Made by a program: the position numbers and the translations under genes. Positions 46,067 to 55,818 of a DNA stretch of 64,000 nucleotides are shown here, piece by piece. Origin of the DNA: Blastobasis lacticolella (lineage: Eukaryota > Arthropoda > Insecta > Lepidoptera > Blastobasidae). The notes under the pieces were generated by a model. That model saw nothing but the letters and a program-made list of their open reading frames with translations. It was not told the DNA's origin and searched no databases. How positions within the stretch are numbered: position 1 is the stretch's first letter; each line of letters starts with the position of its first letter. The stretch is from contig LR990045.1 of assembly GCA_905147135.1 (NCBI GenBank), forward strand, positions 15,910,173-15,974,172, given 5' to 3'.

Positions 46067-46569
46067 TTGTCGGATTTTTCCGTCACTGGCGCTGGACACC
46101 AATACACTTTTCGAATAATACTATCAGTAATTTATTCAACTTTAGACATTATTTTTAAGTCTTCTAATTAAGAAACTAAAGTGTAAGCAATTGTATATGA
46201 TTACTTCATTAACTATTTACCAAATTATGAACATAATTGTAATATAATACAGTGCTATCAAACAAAAAGGCAGATTAACCGAGTAGTGGTATTTGGTCGT
46301 AAATATCCGTCCTTGGCGAAATGAGCACGAAAATTTTTGTCGGATATATCCGACCTTGGCGGTTAAAGGGTTAACAATAGGTGCTTGAAATGTATTTTAC
46401 GGTAGACTGTTGTTTTCTATTCTCACAATAGAATATGTAAAAATGTGATATATACTTATAAATAAAGATGTCGAAATGTCTTTTTCTTTATACTTCATTT
46501 TAAAATATGGCTTCCATCATTACTGGAAGAAGATTTCATCAACCTCAAAGTCAGAGTTAACCTTGAGTT

Positions 46570-46640
46570 AACACAATGGCTACCTTATCCTTCAAACAGG
46601 AACACAACAATGCAAGCATACTCGCCCAGGCGGACTTCTT
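46570..46640. repeat. Fragment of the dispersed repeat at 245-430
   Basis: GGCTACCTTATCCTTCAAAC and AGGAACACAACAATGCAAGC. The related words occur at 27380-27420 and 30400-30430. Confidence 0.4.
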
Positions 46641-46891
46641 AGGCTTGACAGAGTCCTACCACTTGATAAGAAATGTCGAAATATCATTCATCATATTTCT
46701 CTCCATACCTGTTTAGTTTTCTTTGTTATGTATAATCGACAGTACGTATTTTGATTTTTAAATTATACTCATCTCAACATCCTCTCTACTACTGGGGAAA
46801 TATTCTCAACAATAAGTAAAACAAATTTACTAGGAACAAATACATTTATTAGCTACTATCTTACATCACATTATCCAATCACAGTATACAG

Positions 46892-46942
46892 ATATTTTCT
46901 TAAGAAACAGTGATATTCAATCACTGTTTCTTAAGAAAATAT
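46892..46942. repeat. Perfect fold-back: 22-bp arms, 7-nt loop
   Basis: Arms at 46892-46913 and 46921-46942 with core TTCTTAAGAAACAGTGA, exact reverse complements; loop TATTCAA. No family recognised. Confidence 0.92.
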
Positions 46943-46979
46943 GTGTAGGGAGATTTTCTGAGAGCCGAATGAAAAGAAA

Positions 46980-47222
46980 AATAGTGCTAATAATTCTAAT
47001 AGATGGCGTTGATTAGACTCGATTCTCAAAAATTTTTCAAGATGATACCGTTAGAAGTACAAAAATTTACACATCTAACGCTTTCTTTTCAAAAATGGTA
47101 CTAAAACATAGTATCTTTTCACGAAACACCTTTCCGAGTAACTTCTGTTACCAATTTGGCAAAACTCGAGAATCGTGTCTAAGCAGCGCCATCTAGTGAG
47201 GCACGGTCGAATTACACTTTTT
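46980..47222. mobile_element. MITE with TAGATGGCG ... GAGAATCG ends
   Basis: TAGATGGCGTTGATTAGACT, then CGATTCTC on the left is mirrored by GAGAATCGTGTCTAAGCAGC and GCCATCTA on the right. Aligns along its length with 38774-38970 in reverse. TA at both ends suggests a Tc1/mariner-type target, not proven. Confidence 0.65.
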
Positions 47223-47604
47223 ACTTGTTAAAGTAGCTCTTTGCAAGACCCCATTGAAGCAACGACACAGGCCTTTATTCGCCGTGGTACAGTTATCGCC
47301 ACGTATATAGAATAGACAGCCATGGGCGACAGATAAGTCGCTAATTGAGCAAATATATCGTCATAGCTCTCACTATAAATTACCATTGATAAACATTTGA
47401 CGCTAATATTGACACCAGTTCTATCACTATTCAATTAACACAAGTGTTTACGCGCGTTTTCTGCAGCGCGCGGGTGTTTACGGGTACCTTAATTATGGTA
47501 TACAGGTATGCAGTATGCAGGCGTATAGAGTGAACACGCCAAGCGAATGCTATCAGTATCATGGCTTGAAATAAGTGCAATTCAAAAAAGCTTGTTGTTT
47601 TATA

Positions 47605-47610
47605 TTTATT
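47605..47610 (-). terminator. GTF2H2: Candidate GTF2H2 poly(A) signal (AATAAA on minus strand)
   Basis: It is the first AATAAA found on the minus strand after the GTF2H2 stop, about 680 nt downstream. Using it would place the 47872-48213 MITE inside the 3' UTR. Confidence 0.3.
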
Positions 47611-47624
47611 ACTTGTTATATTTT

Positions 47625-47658
47625 AACTATGTACTATTAGCCAAAATAGTACATAGTT
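47625..47658. repeat. Perfect fold-back: 14-bp arms, 6-nt loop
   Basis: AACTATGTACTATT (47625-47638) and its exact reverse complement at 47645-47658. Confidence 0.9.
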
Positions 47659-47871
47659 TCTTAAATCAAAGGGTAAATGAGACTAATGAGAAAAAAAATT
47701 AGTTTCAAACCTCATTGGGTTACGGAAATAGTGAGACCTACTAACTCCTCTTATCTACGTGGCGCGAACTGTACTATAGGTATAGGGCCATCGCTTCATG
47801 CACGAACGACATTCAACCAAACAATACGGAGATCAACCCTGCTACGCTTCCCGCTAACCCTCCCGTATGTA

Positions 47872-48213
47872 AGGGCGGGCGCGCACGAGGAACTTACCCA
47901 GCAACTTTTTTGTCGCTGCTCTCACTGTCTCCTTGCCGAGATTTCGATATAATTTTAAGGTAAATTAAGGTGGCAAGTCTTAAACCTGCGGAAAAAACAC
48001 CACCGCGACCAGAACCAGCTGTAACTGCTTCCCATCAGCCAGTCGGTAAGCTTATCTGCCATTTTAGGCAGCTAACGTATATAAAAAAAATTTAAGACTT
48101 TCGGCTGTCGCGTCGCCATACGCGCGCACTTTCACACAACCCCGTAGACAAATGACGTCACGTAAGAGACAAATTCGTTGCCGAGACAAAAGTAGCTCGT
48201 GCGCGCTACCTTA
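47872..48213. mobile_element. MITE with GGGCGCGCACGAG / CTCGTGCGCGCTACC ends
   Basis: AAGGGCGGGCGCGCACGAGG at the left and CTCGTGCGCGCTACCTT at the right are imperfect inverted repeats. The inside contains TGACGTCA (about 48151) and TTCGGCTGTCGCGTCGCC. It lies about 80 bp downstream of the GTF2H2 stop codon. Confidence 0.6.
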
Positions 48214-48291
48214 ACTCCACAAGCTTGGTAGTTGGTCCATGAACTCCGTGGCTTGACACTTCACCCTAGACTAGTCCGTGGTGATCACTGG

Positions 48292-48423
48292 TCACTCGCC
48301 GCCGGGCAGGCGCTGGTAGAGCCTCGGGCGCGATGCGCAGCCCGGACAGACGTGCAGAGACCCAGACACCACGGCCTCGCACTCCCAGCAGTAGAACTCT
48401 TGGCAACGCGGGCACTGGAATAC
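48292..48423 (-). CDS. GTF2H2: GTF2H2 exon 9 (RING and stop)
   Basis: Acceptor TCTATAG, stop TGA at 48294-48292. Encodes residues 364-406: [28 protein letters not shown], then [13 protein letters not shown], which extends beyond the human end. Confidence 0.95.
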   Translation of the reverse strand, partial: VFQCPRCQEFYCWECEAVVSGSLHVCPGCASRPRLYQRLPGGE

Positions 48424-51400
48424 CTATAGACCAGTGGGTTAGGATAAGAAATCCGCAGACGAACCAAGGTTACTGACACATCCCGAAGACCTGCGCAGGG
48501 CTTGCAGTAAAGTTCCATAGGGGCACTAAAGAAGACGCAGCGTGAGTTGGCCTCCCGCATGGTACTCTGACGATCTGGTAAACGTCGCAGATCCTATCTG
48601 GATGCGGATGGCCCAGCAGCCGTACGTACCGCCGATATACGATAGCACGCCGCCATTTTGGTGCAATTGAGTTTAAACCAATCGCAGCCAGACAGCGGCG
48701 TACTATCAGAGATAGGCGGTACCACTGCAGGACCGGTAATTGTGGAGATCTCTGAAGAAACCTAAGTCCTGCAATGTCTTCTTCAGCTAATATGATGATG
48801 ATGTCTGAGTGACGGTATTGGAATTTCGAGGCCTTGGATTGAATTGCGAGGAATCGGATTGCTCGCCGGGCGTCGTTTGCGGGAATTGGATGCCCAATCT
48901 ATAGCGGTTTTGGCCCATAACTCCTCCCACATTCGTACATAACCGACCCAGTCCCACTTCAGATTTCCAGCTTTGGCGGCTACATCAGCGATCTGTGTTT
49001 CTGACCTGTGTGTTCTGATCGGTCTATTTAACTCCTAACATGCTGCGTTCCAAGGCGCGCTGGTCAACCCCGAGTTTGGACTATTGTGGTTTAGTCAAAG
49101 ACCAAGGCCGTATTTCGCAAGTGAGTATCGGGAGAATACACATGTCGAAGAGTTTTAAAGAAGAGCGGCAGAGGGTGACGTAAGTGTGCGTTATTTAAGC
49201 GTAAAATTTACCTTTTTATCGACGTCTGTGAAATTTCTTAAACACCCATAACAGTATTGCGTTTGCCCCTCGTTGTTAACCTCTTCGTAAGTTTCCACTG
49301 GAAATAGGTGATGATAAGATCTAGAACAAAAAAATATTAGCGTACACAGTCATGCATCCATTGCAGCTACGATACATATGACCCCTCTTATTGGTCTGGG
49401 GTAAAAAAGGCTAGAAAAGCAACCAATACTATTGCAGACCTGTATAATAGTATTGGTTGCTTGTATATTAGTTTAATACTAACCGATGCTCTTACGGTGA
49501 GGGAAAACATCGTGATGAAACCTGCACATTCAGGCGACTAAATGTGTAACAATGATCCATTCTGGTCAGGTTCCGCTGGCAGCAGGGTCACGGAGGGTCA
49601 GATCACAGTCGCTACACTATAATTACTTGATCTACAAAATCCTGGATGCATGGTCCAGGCGGACCCCGGGCAATAGTGCGCGAGAGCACAACCGGAGCAT
49701 TCACGTCAAGATGATTATTATTTTTTCAACTGCATAGATTACAGACCTGGCCAAATGAGGTGCGGAAGCCAGTGTGAGCCCGCACGTGCGGCACTGCGCG
49801 GGCAGCGAGCAGTACTTGCTCTGGCACTGCGGGCAGAGGTGCCCGTCGCTCGACTCGTCAGGACATTCATCCTCGTCCAGGTGCCTGCGAGGATACATAA
49901 CATGCTTTTTTATTTCCACTGAACAACAATAAATCAAACCTGTAAACGAATTTTTACAGGTTTGATTTATTGGTATTTATTAATGGTAAATACCGCCTGT
50001 TCCTATTAATGGTATTTATTTGATCTATTCACATTAAGATATTACGAGAGAAACGTAATAATCGTAACACATATCGTAGTAAATTTGAAATAGGCAATTC
50101 AACGTTGTAATGTAATAATTCGTCTATACGAATACTAAACAAGGGTTCGAAGAGCATAAGTTCGGTGAGTACGGTCCCCCCTTAATTCCATGGGCGTGTT
50201 CGCGGTGACAGCAGCAATAGTAACAGACCTATAAATGAATGGTGTACCTAAATGAGTCTCAAGTTCCTCAAGAAGGAAGAGTAATTGTTGGGGGTGGGGG
50301 TATATAAACATTGCATAGTCGAAAGGTTCCTAAGTCGCTTAAAAAAAGAATTTCGTACATTGATCTGTAACTACCTGTCTCAGTCGCTCCCGCATAAATA
50401 TATTTGAGATTTAAGGACGAATTCAGAAACAGGTAGTAACAGAATTTCTTTTTGCTAAGCGACTTACCTTTTTACATCACATCACATAAAGCGCATAACG
50501 TCCGTGGCGGGATTTGAGCTTACTCAACATTAGTGAAAGGTTTTGCAAAATACACAGCAGAAAAGCAGGCTCTGAATGGTCAGCCCTAAGACACTGCGAC
50601 TATCCGAACGTATTACATCTGTACCTAAAGTTATGCGTAATATCAAAAAACTTTTCCAATCATGAATGAGAAAGATTACAATTTATTGCGTAATATCGAT
50701 GTTGTCTGCGCGTAAACATTGACGTCTATCGGCCGTCAACATAACTGCGTAAAAATACGTAATTGATAATTGATGTAAGGGATAATTGATTGACATTCAA
50801 TAGTTCCTTACATCAAACACGATGAAAGAAATCTGCATAACTTTTATGTATTTACAATGCCTCGCCTTTCACAGATCGATTATATGCTGCTTCGAAGACG
50901 TGACATCGGCCATGTATCTCAGTGTAAGATCATAAAGATGCCTCACTGCACAGCACCGAGTCCTTGTCATGGTTGTCCGAGTAAGTAGTAGACGGCCTAC
51001 TGCAGAACGTTGCAAGCCGTCTATTAAGTGGTGAACTCTAAAAAGCAAGGGCCAGCAGTTCATGGAGGCAGCCGAACGTCTCGATTGGAGCTCAAAGGGC
51101 GAAACCACTAATGAGCTCTGGGGCCATTTGCAAAAGTCCATCCTCAAACTCGGACGAACAGTACTCGGTACATCGAAAGGCGGCCGAAGAATTGACAAGG
51201 ACACGGGATGATGGAATAGTGAGGTGCAGGAAGCAGTTAGGGACAAAAAGGCATGTTTCAAGAAATGGCAGCACAGTAACTCACCTTCGGATAAGGAGGT
51301 GTACTTGGGGGCAAAGCGGCGAGTTAAGACGATGGTGGCAAAATCACGATCGGCTCAGCTGGCAAAGTCGCGGAGTCAAGCCAGTTTAGATGTGACAAAG

Positions 51401-54400
51401 TGTGTTGCCATAAAGGGTGTAGACGGCGTGCTGCTCACAAATGCAAACTCTATTAAAGACCGTTGGTGCTGTCATTTCAAGGAACTGTCTAACGAGGCCA
51501 ACAACCACGTGCCACCACCACAGCTTCCTGCAAACCTTGGCTTGATAAGCCCGATCACCCCGGACGAGGTGGAGAGGTCTCTGGCCCATATGAAGACCGG
51601 GAAAGCTATTGGCCATGATGGAATACCCACAGAAACTTGGAAAACAATGGGGACCCAAGGCGTACTCTTGCTCACTGAACGATTTAATAGGATCGTAGCC
51701 ACGGGGCTTATACCTGACGCGTGGCGCGTAAATATTATTACGCCAATCTATAAAGGTAAGGGCAGTGTGCAGGAGTGCGGGAACTATCGAGGTATTTAAC
51801 TCATGAGTCACACAATGAAGCAACTCGAACGTATTATGGACCAGAGACTTCGCCAGGAATGTTCCTTGTCGGAATGCCAATACGGCTTCAGGCCGGGCTG
51901 CAGCACCATGGATCCAAACTTTGCTCTCAGGGTCCTCCAGGAGTCCCATTGAAATAGGAATCAACCATTGCATTAAGCATTTCTCGACCTGCAGAGGGCT
52001 TCGACAGTGTCCCTCGGGAGACAATTTGGTGGGCTCTGAGTTAAAAGTCTGTCCCCGAAGCGTACATTAGTATTATACAGGATATGTATGCCAATACTAA
52101 AGCCGTCGTCAAAACCATCGTAGGCCATACTAATCCCTTCCCGATTACGGTAGGTGTTCACCAGAGTTCTGTGTTGAGCCCTTACTTATTTTGCATTGTG
52201 CTCAATGCCCTCTTAGCGGAAATTCAGAACATGCCTCCTTGGCTTATGAAGTACGCTGACGACATTTTACTGATGAGCAAGCTTAGACAGGATCTTGAGA
52301 CCAGAGTAAACATGTGGAAGGATGTGCTAGAAAACGGTGGTTTGAAGTTGAATGTCGCCAAAACAGAGTATATTGCCAGCTGCAGCATAGATCCCGAAAC
52401 CATACTTGTATGTAACGAAGCTGTCAATAGAACAGATAAATCCAAATATCTCGGATCCGTGATGCACGAGTTCGGCGATATCGGCCCCATTGTCAAGTCC
52501 CGAATCTCTGCAGCTTGGGCCAAATGGCGGGAACTCACGGTAGTCACCTGTGGCCCTAAAATCCCTTAAAAGCTAAAAGGGCTTATATACAAGAGTATAA
52601 TTAGACCGGTGATGCTCTATGGCTGCGAGACTTGGCCAGCGCTGACGAAACACGTTCGCGAACTCCACGCCAACGAAATGAAAATGCTGCGGTGGATGTG
52701 CGGAGTTACGAGACTCGATCGAGTACGTAACGAGTACATCCGTGGCAGCCTTGGCGTGAGGGATATCGCAAAAAAGATCGAGTAGGCTCGTCTACGGTAG
52801 TTTGGTCACGTGTTGCGTAAGCCTCAGGGATATGTGGGAAATAGGTGCCTGAATCTGCCGGTATCAGGAAAGAGGCCCCGTGGGCGAACCAAGAAGCGAT
52901 GGATTGACATCGCTGAGTCGAATGCGAGAGCCGACGGCTTACGACGAGAGGATGCCGAAGACCGGGCGAAGTGGAGAAGATTGAGTAGGAAAGCGGACCC
53001 TGGCAGAGGCCGGGATAAGCGCTAGGACGACGACGACAATGCCTCGCCTTTGGCATGTGTTATAAAGTACTGTATTGTATATAATACTGTAGAAATCTTG
53101 CAGTGGCAACCACCATAATCAACCACAGCTCGTGATCCACTCTTGGATTGATTTACAAAATACCAGTATCTCTTTGATCCGAGCTTACAGCTGCAGTGTC
53201 TGCAGACCGTTAAACCGTTGAGTCCTTCAAGAAATGAGCCTGCATCTATCACAAAAGCCGGCAATCCCCAGGGTCCCCCCCACAGGGTGATCACTTCCTA
53301 TCAGTTGGCCCGCTTTCTCGTTTGTCTCCCTCCATGGAGCAATTTTACTTGTGGAGTGAATGAGCAGGTTTTTGTTCTAAAGACTTGTTACCGATTTGCG
53401 ACGGGAGGAGAGGTAAGCATCGCTGAATGCAATTCACCGACGTCCGATTGACGTAGACGTCAAAGCTGCGCAGGATTATTTTGGCGAAATAATCCTACGC
53501 ATATACGAGTTGAAGTATATGCTCAATATGTGCAGTACCCCACTGGTCTATTTGCTCCATGGCTCCATCTACAATAAACAAAGCTTTCTCTCACATACCC
53601 CATGCAAACAATGTGTGGCTTTTCATTCTTGGTTGTGGGGTCTTCCTCGACGTCCGTTGGCTTGGTGTACGGGAAGCCCATCTTGACGAGGCCGGCTTCG
53701 AGGGCGCGCGCCCGCGGCGGCGGCGCCGTGTGCTCCAACAGCAATGAGCGGTAATGAATGTCGTCTAACACTACCTGTACAATAGATTTTTTATGTCAAT
53801 CGACAGAGAAACAAGCAAGTGAGCCACTGGATGGGAAGTGGTCACCGCTGCTTATGGACATCAGCAACCACAAGGGTATCACCAGTGCGTTTCCAGCCTC
53901 TAGAACCTTGGGACACGTTGCTCTGCATATAGCCAAATGCTAAGCCCCTCCACTACCAAACCGCGGTTCCCTATAGAGCACTAGAGACCTTATTCACCGG
54001 CTAGAGGTGGAGGTACTTCCCCAGTCGGGCGGCTCTAATTCGAGCGGGATATCCCTATATGCTTTACGTCTCTTGTTATTGATTTATGATGTTCGAAATG
54101 TTATAATAAATATAATAATCCTGGCGTTAATGCCGCGATTGTGCTCTCACACACGAAGGCTCGGAGTCCGCCTTGACCATGATCACGTAATTACAGTGGA
54201 GCGACTGCCATCTGACCTCCATGACCCTATTCCCAGAAGATCCTGACCAGATTGGATTATGGTTACACATTCCGTCGCCTGAACGTGCAGGTTTCATCAC
54301 GTTTTGCCTTATCAAAGGAACATAGGTTAGTATTCAACTAATGTATAGAACTCCGAACAGAGATGTTCGAAATGTTATATGATACAACAAACCCTGTTGA

Positions 54401-55818
54401 AATAGCACCTACCTAACTGCATCTTTCAGTTACAAGGTGACTTTTTGGACAGGGACCAGCTATGACTTAAATCATTTCGTACTTTACAAATAGAACTCTA
54501 AAAAACAGCCTGTAAAAGAAATTACTTACAGAATATTCTCCACTTGTGTCTTGACATAATTTCTTGCAAATCCTGACTTCTGCTGCTAAACCAATCACGG
54601 AACACCTTATTCCGTCAGTTTTCAAGGTCTAAAATGTAAAATGTTATATGTAAGTATACATTGATGAGCTTAACTCCACAATTGACTAAAAATAAATTCA
54701 GTACATGTATCTATTAGTCCACCATACCTGTATGGTAACAGTTATATCTTCAGGGTCACAAGTAGTCAATGACCCAAAGAGTACTAGAACTTCCCTGGAT
54801 GCATGACCTGGCAGCGGCCTGAGCACTCTCCCCGCCAATTCCAGAGTATTCTGCAGCGAGGGTTCACCGGATAAAACAAGAGTTGACAACCTGTAAAAAT
54901 TATACACATAAAATTGCAAAATCTGTGCAATCTGGCAAAAAGTGTAGGTTATACCTAAAAATAATCAATATTCATTAACTTACCCTTGCACTGCTTTTAT
55001 ATGCCTTCTAATATTTCCTGAAAGTTCTGTTAATTTTTCTGTTCTTTTGTTCTTCATAAGCAACACACCTAACTGGCTGAGTGGATTCTGGTCGAAGAAT
55101 TCTTCAATAAACTTCTCCAGAAGCTGAAATAAAAATTACATTTGTTAAATACAATTTAAAATATTAGTTTAAATTCAACTATGTATTTAGATGTAAGTAT
55201 GTACATTTAATAAAGCAGTAACTGGCATATCTGTACACTGAATATATTTAATAAAGCTACTATTAAGAGTATGTATTTGTTAAAGAAATGATTGTCAGGG
55301 TAAAGTTACCTTCATGCAAAATTTTTACTGACCTTCAAAGTACAAAGGAACCGCATTGGCTTCAAATCTTGACAGTTCATCGCATCAGAACAATCCACGG
55401 CTACAAGCAGATGTCTCATCATACCCAGTCGTACAGGCCCTTTGCGAGGTGTCAGTGCCTTTTTTGCTGCTTTCTGAGCAAACTCTGCCACCAACCCTTG
55501 GACCAAACCATCTTTGTCCTCTTTTATCGCCTCCCTGGATTTAAAACAGGAAGATTATTGGCAACTACCATACAAACCTCAATTTGCGCTACAAATCTGT
55601 GCTTGTACTGTCCTCTGTACTTAAGTAACTCCCCTACTCAATGCAGAACCATCCTTCTTTCTTGAATATTATGGTGCAAGCCTCTTAACCCAAATCATAA
55701 ATGTAGAAAATAAAATAGACACAAACATTTTGTCATATTAACAAAAATGCACTTACCATGTTTTCTCATATCCTGTCTCCCAGCGATATTCTTTTGTATC
55801 TTGTTCATCATCAGCCAT
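48292..55818 (-). CDS. GTF2H2: General transcription factor IIH subunit 2 (p44/Ssl1), 9 exons
   Basis: p44 is a core subunit of TFIIH; it binds and stimulates the XPD helicase in promoter opening and nucleotide excision repair in the nucleus. Minus-strand join 55818-55757, 55534-55333, 55123-54984, 54890-54728, 54628-54530, 53774-53599, 49884-49747, 49320-49212 and 48423-48292: 1221 nt, 406 residues (human p44 has 395). Residues 1-21 match the family N-terminus ([10 protein letters not shown]). A von Willebrand A-type domain runs from about 57 to 240 ([35 protein letters not shown]). A C4 zinc finger uses C298, C301, C312 and C315, followed by [21 protein letters not shown]-terminal C4C4 RING uses C350, C353, C367, C370, C375, C378, C389 and C392. 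About ten extra residues follow the last cysteine pair. All key residues are intact, so it is a functional gene. Confidence 0.96.
48621..48727. mobile_element. Short palindromic MITE (GTGGTACCGCC ends)
   Basis: GTACCGCCGATATACGATAG, then CACGCCGC is mirrored by GCGGCGTACTATCAGAGATA and GGCGGTACCAC. Single-ended relatives lie at 56745-56790 and 57950-57985. In GTF2H2 intron 8. Confidence 0.55.
48740..48805 (+). repeat. RTE-like 3'-terminal fragment
   Basis: GTGGAGATCTCTGAAGAAAC, then CCTGCAATGTCTTCTTCAGC and ATGATGATGATG, compare 13635-13690. Confidence 0.45.
49212..49320 (-). CDS. GTF2H2: GTF2H2 exon 8
   Basis: Acceptor TTGTTCTAG, donor GTAAAT. Encodes residues 327-363: [20 protein letters not shown], then [15 protein letters not shown], with the first RING cysteines. 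Confidence 0.94.
49417..49462. repeat. Perfect fold-back: 17-bp arms, 12-nt loop
   Basis: AAGCAACCAATACTATT (49417-49433) and its exact reverse complement at 49446-49462, directly before a SINE-A copy in GTF2H2 intron 7. Confidence 0.9.
49468..49716 (+). mobile_element. SINE-A copy in GTF2H2 intron 7, 5'-truncated
   Basis: Starts at ATTAGTTTAATACTAACCGA and runs to GAGAGCACAACCGGAGCATT, antisense to the host gene. It ends 30 bp before exon 7's donor side. The 61-codon open frame in it is incidental. Confidence 0.8.
49747..49884 (-). CDS. GTF2H2: GTF2H2 exon 7 (C4 zinc finger)
   Basis: Acceptor CCTCGCAG, donor GTCTGT. Encodes residues 282-326: acidic [12 protein letters not shown], then [19 protein letters not shown] and [10 protein letters not shown]. 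Confidence 0.96.
49928..49971. repeat. Perfect fold-back: 19-bp arms, 6-nt loop
   Basis: AATAAATCAAACCTGTAAA (49928-49946) and its exact reverse complement at 49953-49971. A second, looser palindrome GGTATTTATTAATGGTAAAT follows at once. Confidence 0.92.
50323..50473. repeat. Imperfect inverted repeat, arms about 55-70 bp
   Basis: AAGTCGCTT, AAAAAGAATTTC-like and ACTACCTGT on the left are mirrored by ACAGGTAGTAACAGAATTTC and AAGCGACTT on the right. Likely a small MITE; ends not defined. In GTF2H2 intron 6. Confidence 0.55.
50870..53025 (+). pseudogene. Decayed RTE reverse transcriptase ORF
   Basis: RT blocks are recognisable in order: [71 protein letters not shown] (PQGSV changed to HQSSV), [10 protein letters not shown] (catalytic YADD), and the C-terminal [18 protein letters not shown]. 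Stop codons (for example just after GNYRG near 51796, and after CGPKIP near 52567) and frame shifts break the frame into at least five pieces, so no protein is made. Confidence 0.88.
50870..53035 (+). mobile_element. RTE-type LINE, 5'-truncated, with 16-bp target duplication
   Basis: The insertion is bounded by a perfect 16-bp direct repeat ACAATGCCTCGCCTTT at 50854-50869 and 53036-53051. It begins within the end of the endonuclease domain ([16 protein letters not shown]) and ends in a GACGACGAC run. It lies antisense in GTF2H2 intron 6. Confidence 0.92.
53261..53335 (+). mobile_element. SINE-B 3'-end fragment
   Basis: GGTGATCACTTCCTATCAGT, then TGGCCCGCTTTCTCGTTTGT matches the SINE-B end in plus orientation. 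Confidence 0.45.
53599..53774 (-). CDS. GTF2H2: GTF2H2 exon 6
   Basis: Acceptor TTGTACAG, donor GTATGT. Encodes residues 223-280: [31 protein letters not shown], then an acidic variable linker. A SINE-B copy lies about 10 bp upstream of its acceptor region. Confidence 0.95.
53784..54062 (-). mobile_element. SINE-B copy in GTF2H2 intron 5
   Basis: AGCAAGTGAGCCACTGGATG, then GGAAGTGGTCACCGCTGC and, at the far end, GTACTTCCCCAGTCGGGCGG match 31348-31680 along its length. Confidence 0.7.
54118..54305 (-). mobile_element. SINE-A copy, 5'-truncated, in GTF2H2 intron 5
   Basis: GGCGTTAATGCCGCGATTGT, then AGTGGAGCGACTGCCATCTG and ACGTGCAGGTTTCATCACG: minus-strand SINE-A tail and body with a small deletion. 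Confidence 0.78.
54530..54628 (-). CDS. GTF2H2: GTF2H2 exon 5
   Basis: Acceptor ACATTTTAG, donor GTAAGT. Encodes residues 190-222: [20 protein letters not shown], then [13 protein letters not shown]. Too short on its own for a start-to-stop search; found from homology and phase. Confidence 0.94.
54728..54890 (-). CDS. GTF2H2: GTF2H2 exon 4
   Basis: Acceptor TTTTTACAG, donor GTATGG. Encodes residues 136-189: [40 protein letters not shown]. Confidence 0.96.
54984..55123 (-). CDS. GTF2H2: GTF2H2 exon 3
   Basis: Acceptor TTTATTTCAG, donor GTAAGT. Encodes residues 89-134: [20 protein letters not shown], then [14 protein letters not shown]. Confidence 0.95.
55333..55534 (-). CDS. GTF2H2: GTF2H2 exon 2 (start of vWA domain)
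   Basis: Acceptor AAATCCAG, donor GTCAGT. Encodes residues 22-88 with [18 protein letters not shown] and [11 protein letters not shown]. The MIDAS-like DxS is DCS (68-70). Confidence 0.96.
55757..55818 (-). CDS. GTF2H2: GTF2H2 exon 1
   Basis: Start ATG at 55818-55816; encodes [20 protein letters not shown] plus two bases of W21. Donor GTAAGT. This ATG fits the family N-terminus. Confidence 0.93.

Larger units (their letters stand above)
45173..46370. mobile_element. piggyBac-like non-autonomous element with TTAA duplications
   Basis: The element is bounded by TTAA at 45169-45172 and 46371-46374. Its ends are a perfect 14-bp inverted repeat, CCCTTTAACCGCCA and TGGCGGTTAAAGGG. TTAA targets and a terminal CCC are diagnostic of the piggyBac superfamily. 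Internally, variants of TCCGTCCGTGGCG occur at about 45800, 46077, 46307 and 46350. No transposase frame is present. A nested fold-back with TAGGGATGGGA-type ends lies at about 45852-46066. Confidence 0.82.

Noticed and set aside
50323..50473. Pre-miRNA
   Set aside because: Arms are long and imperfect with indels and a wide loop; fits a small MITE better.
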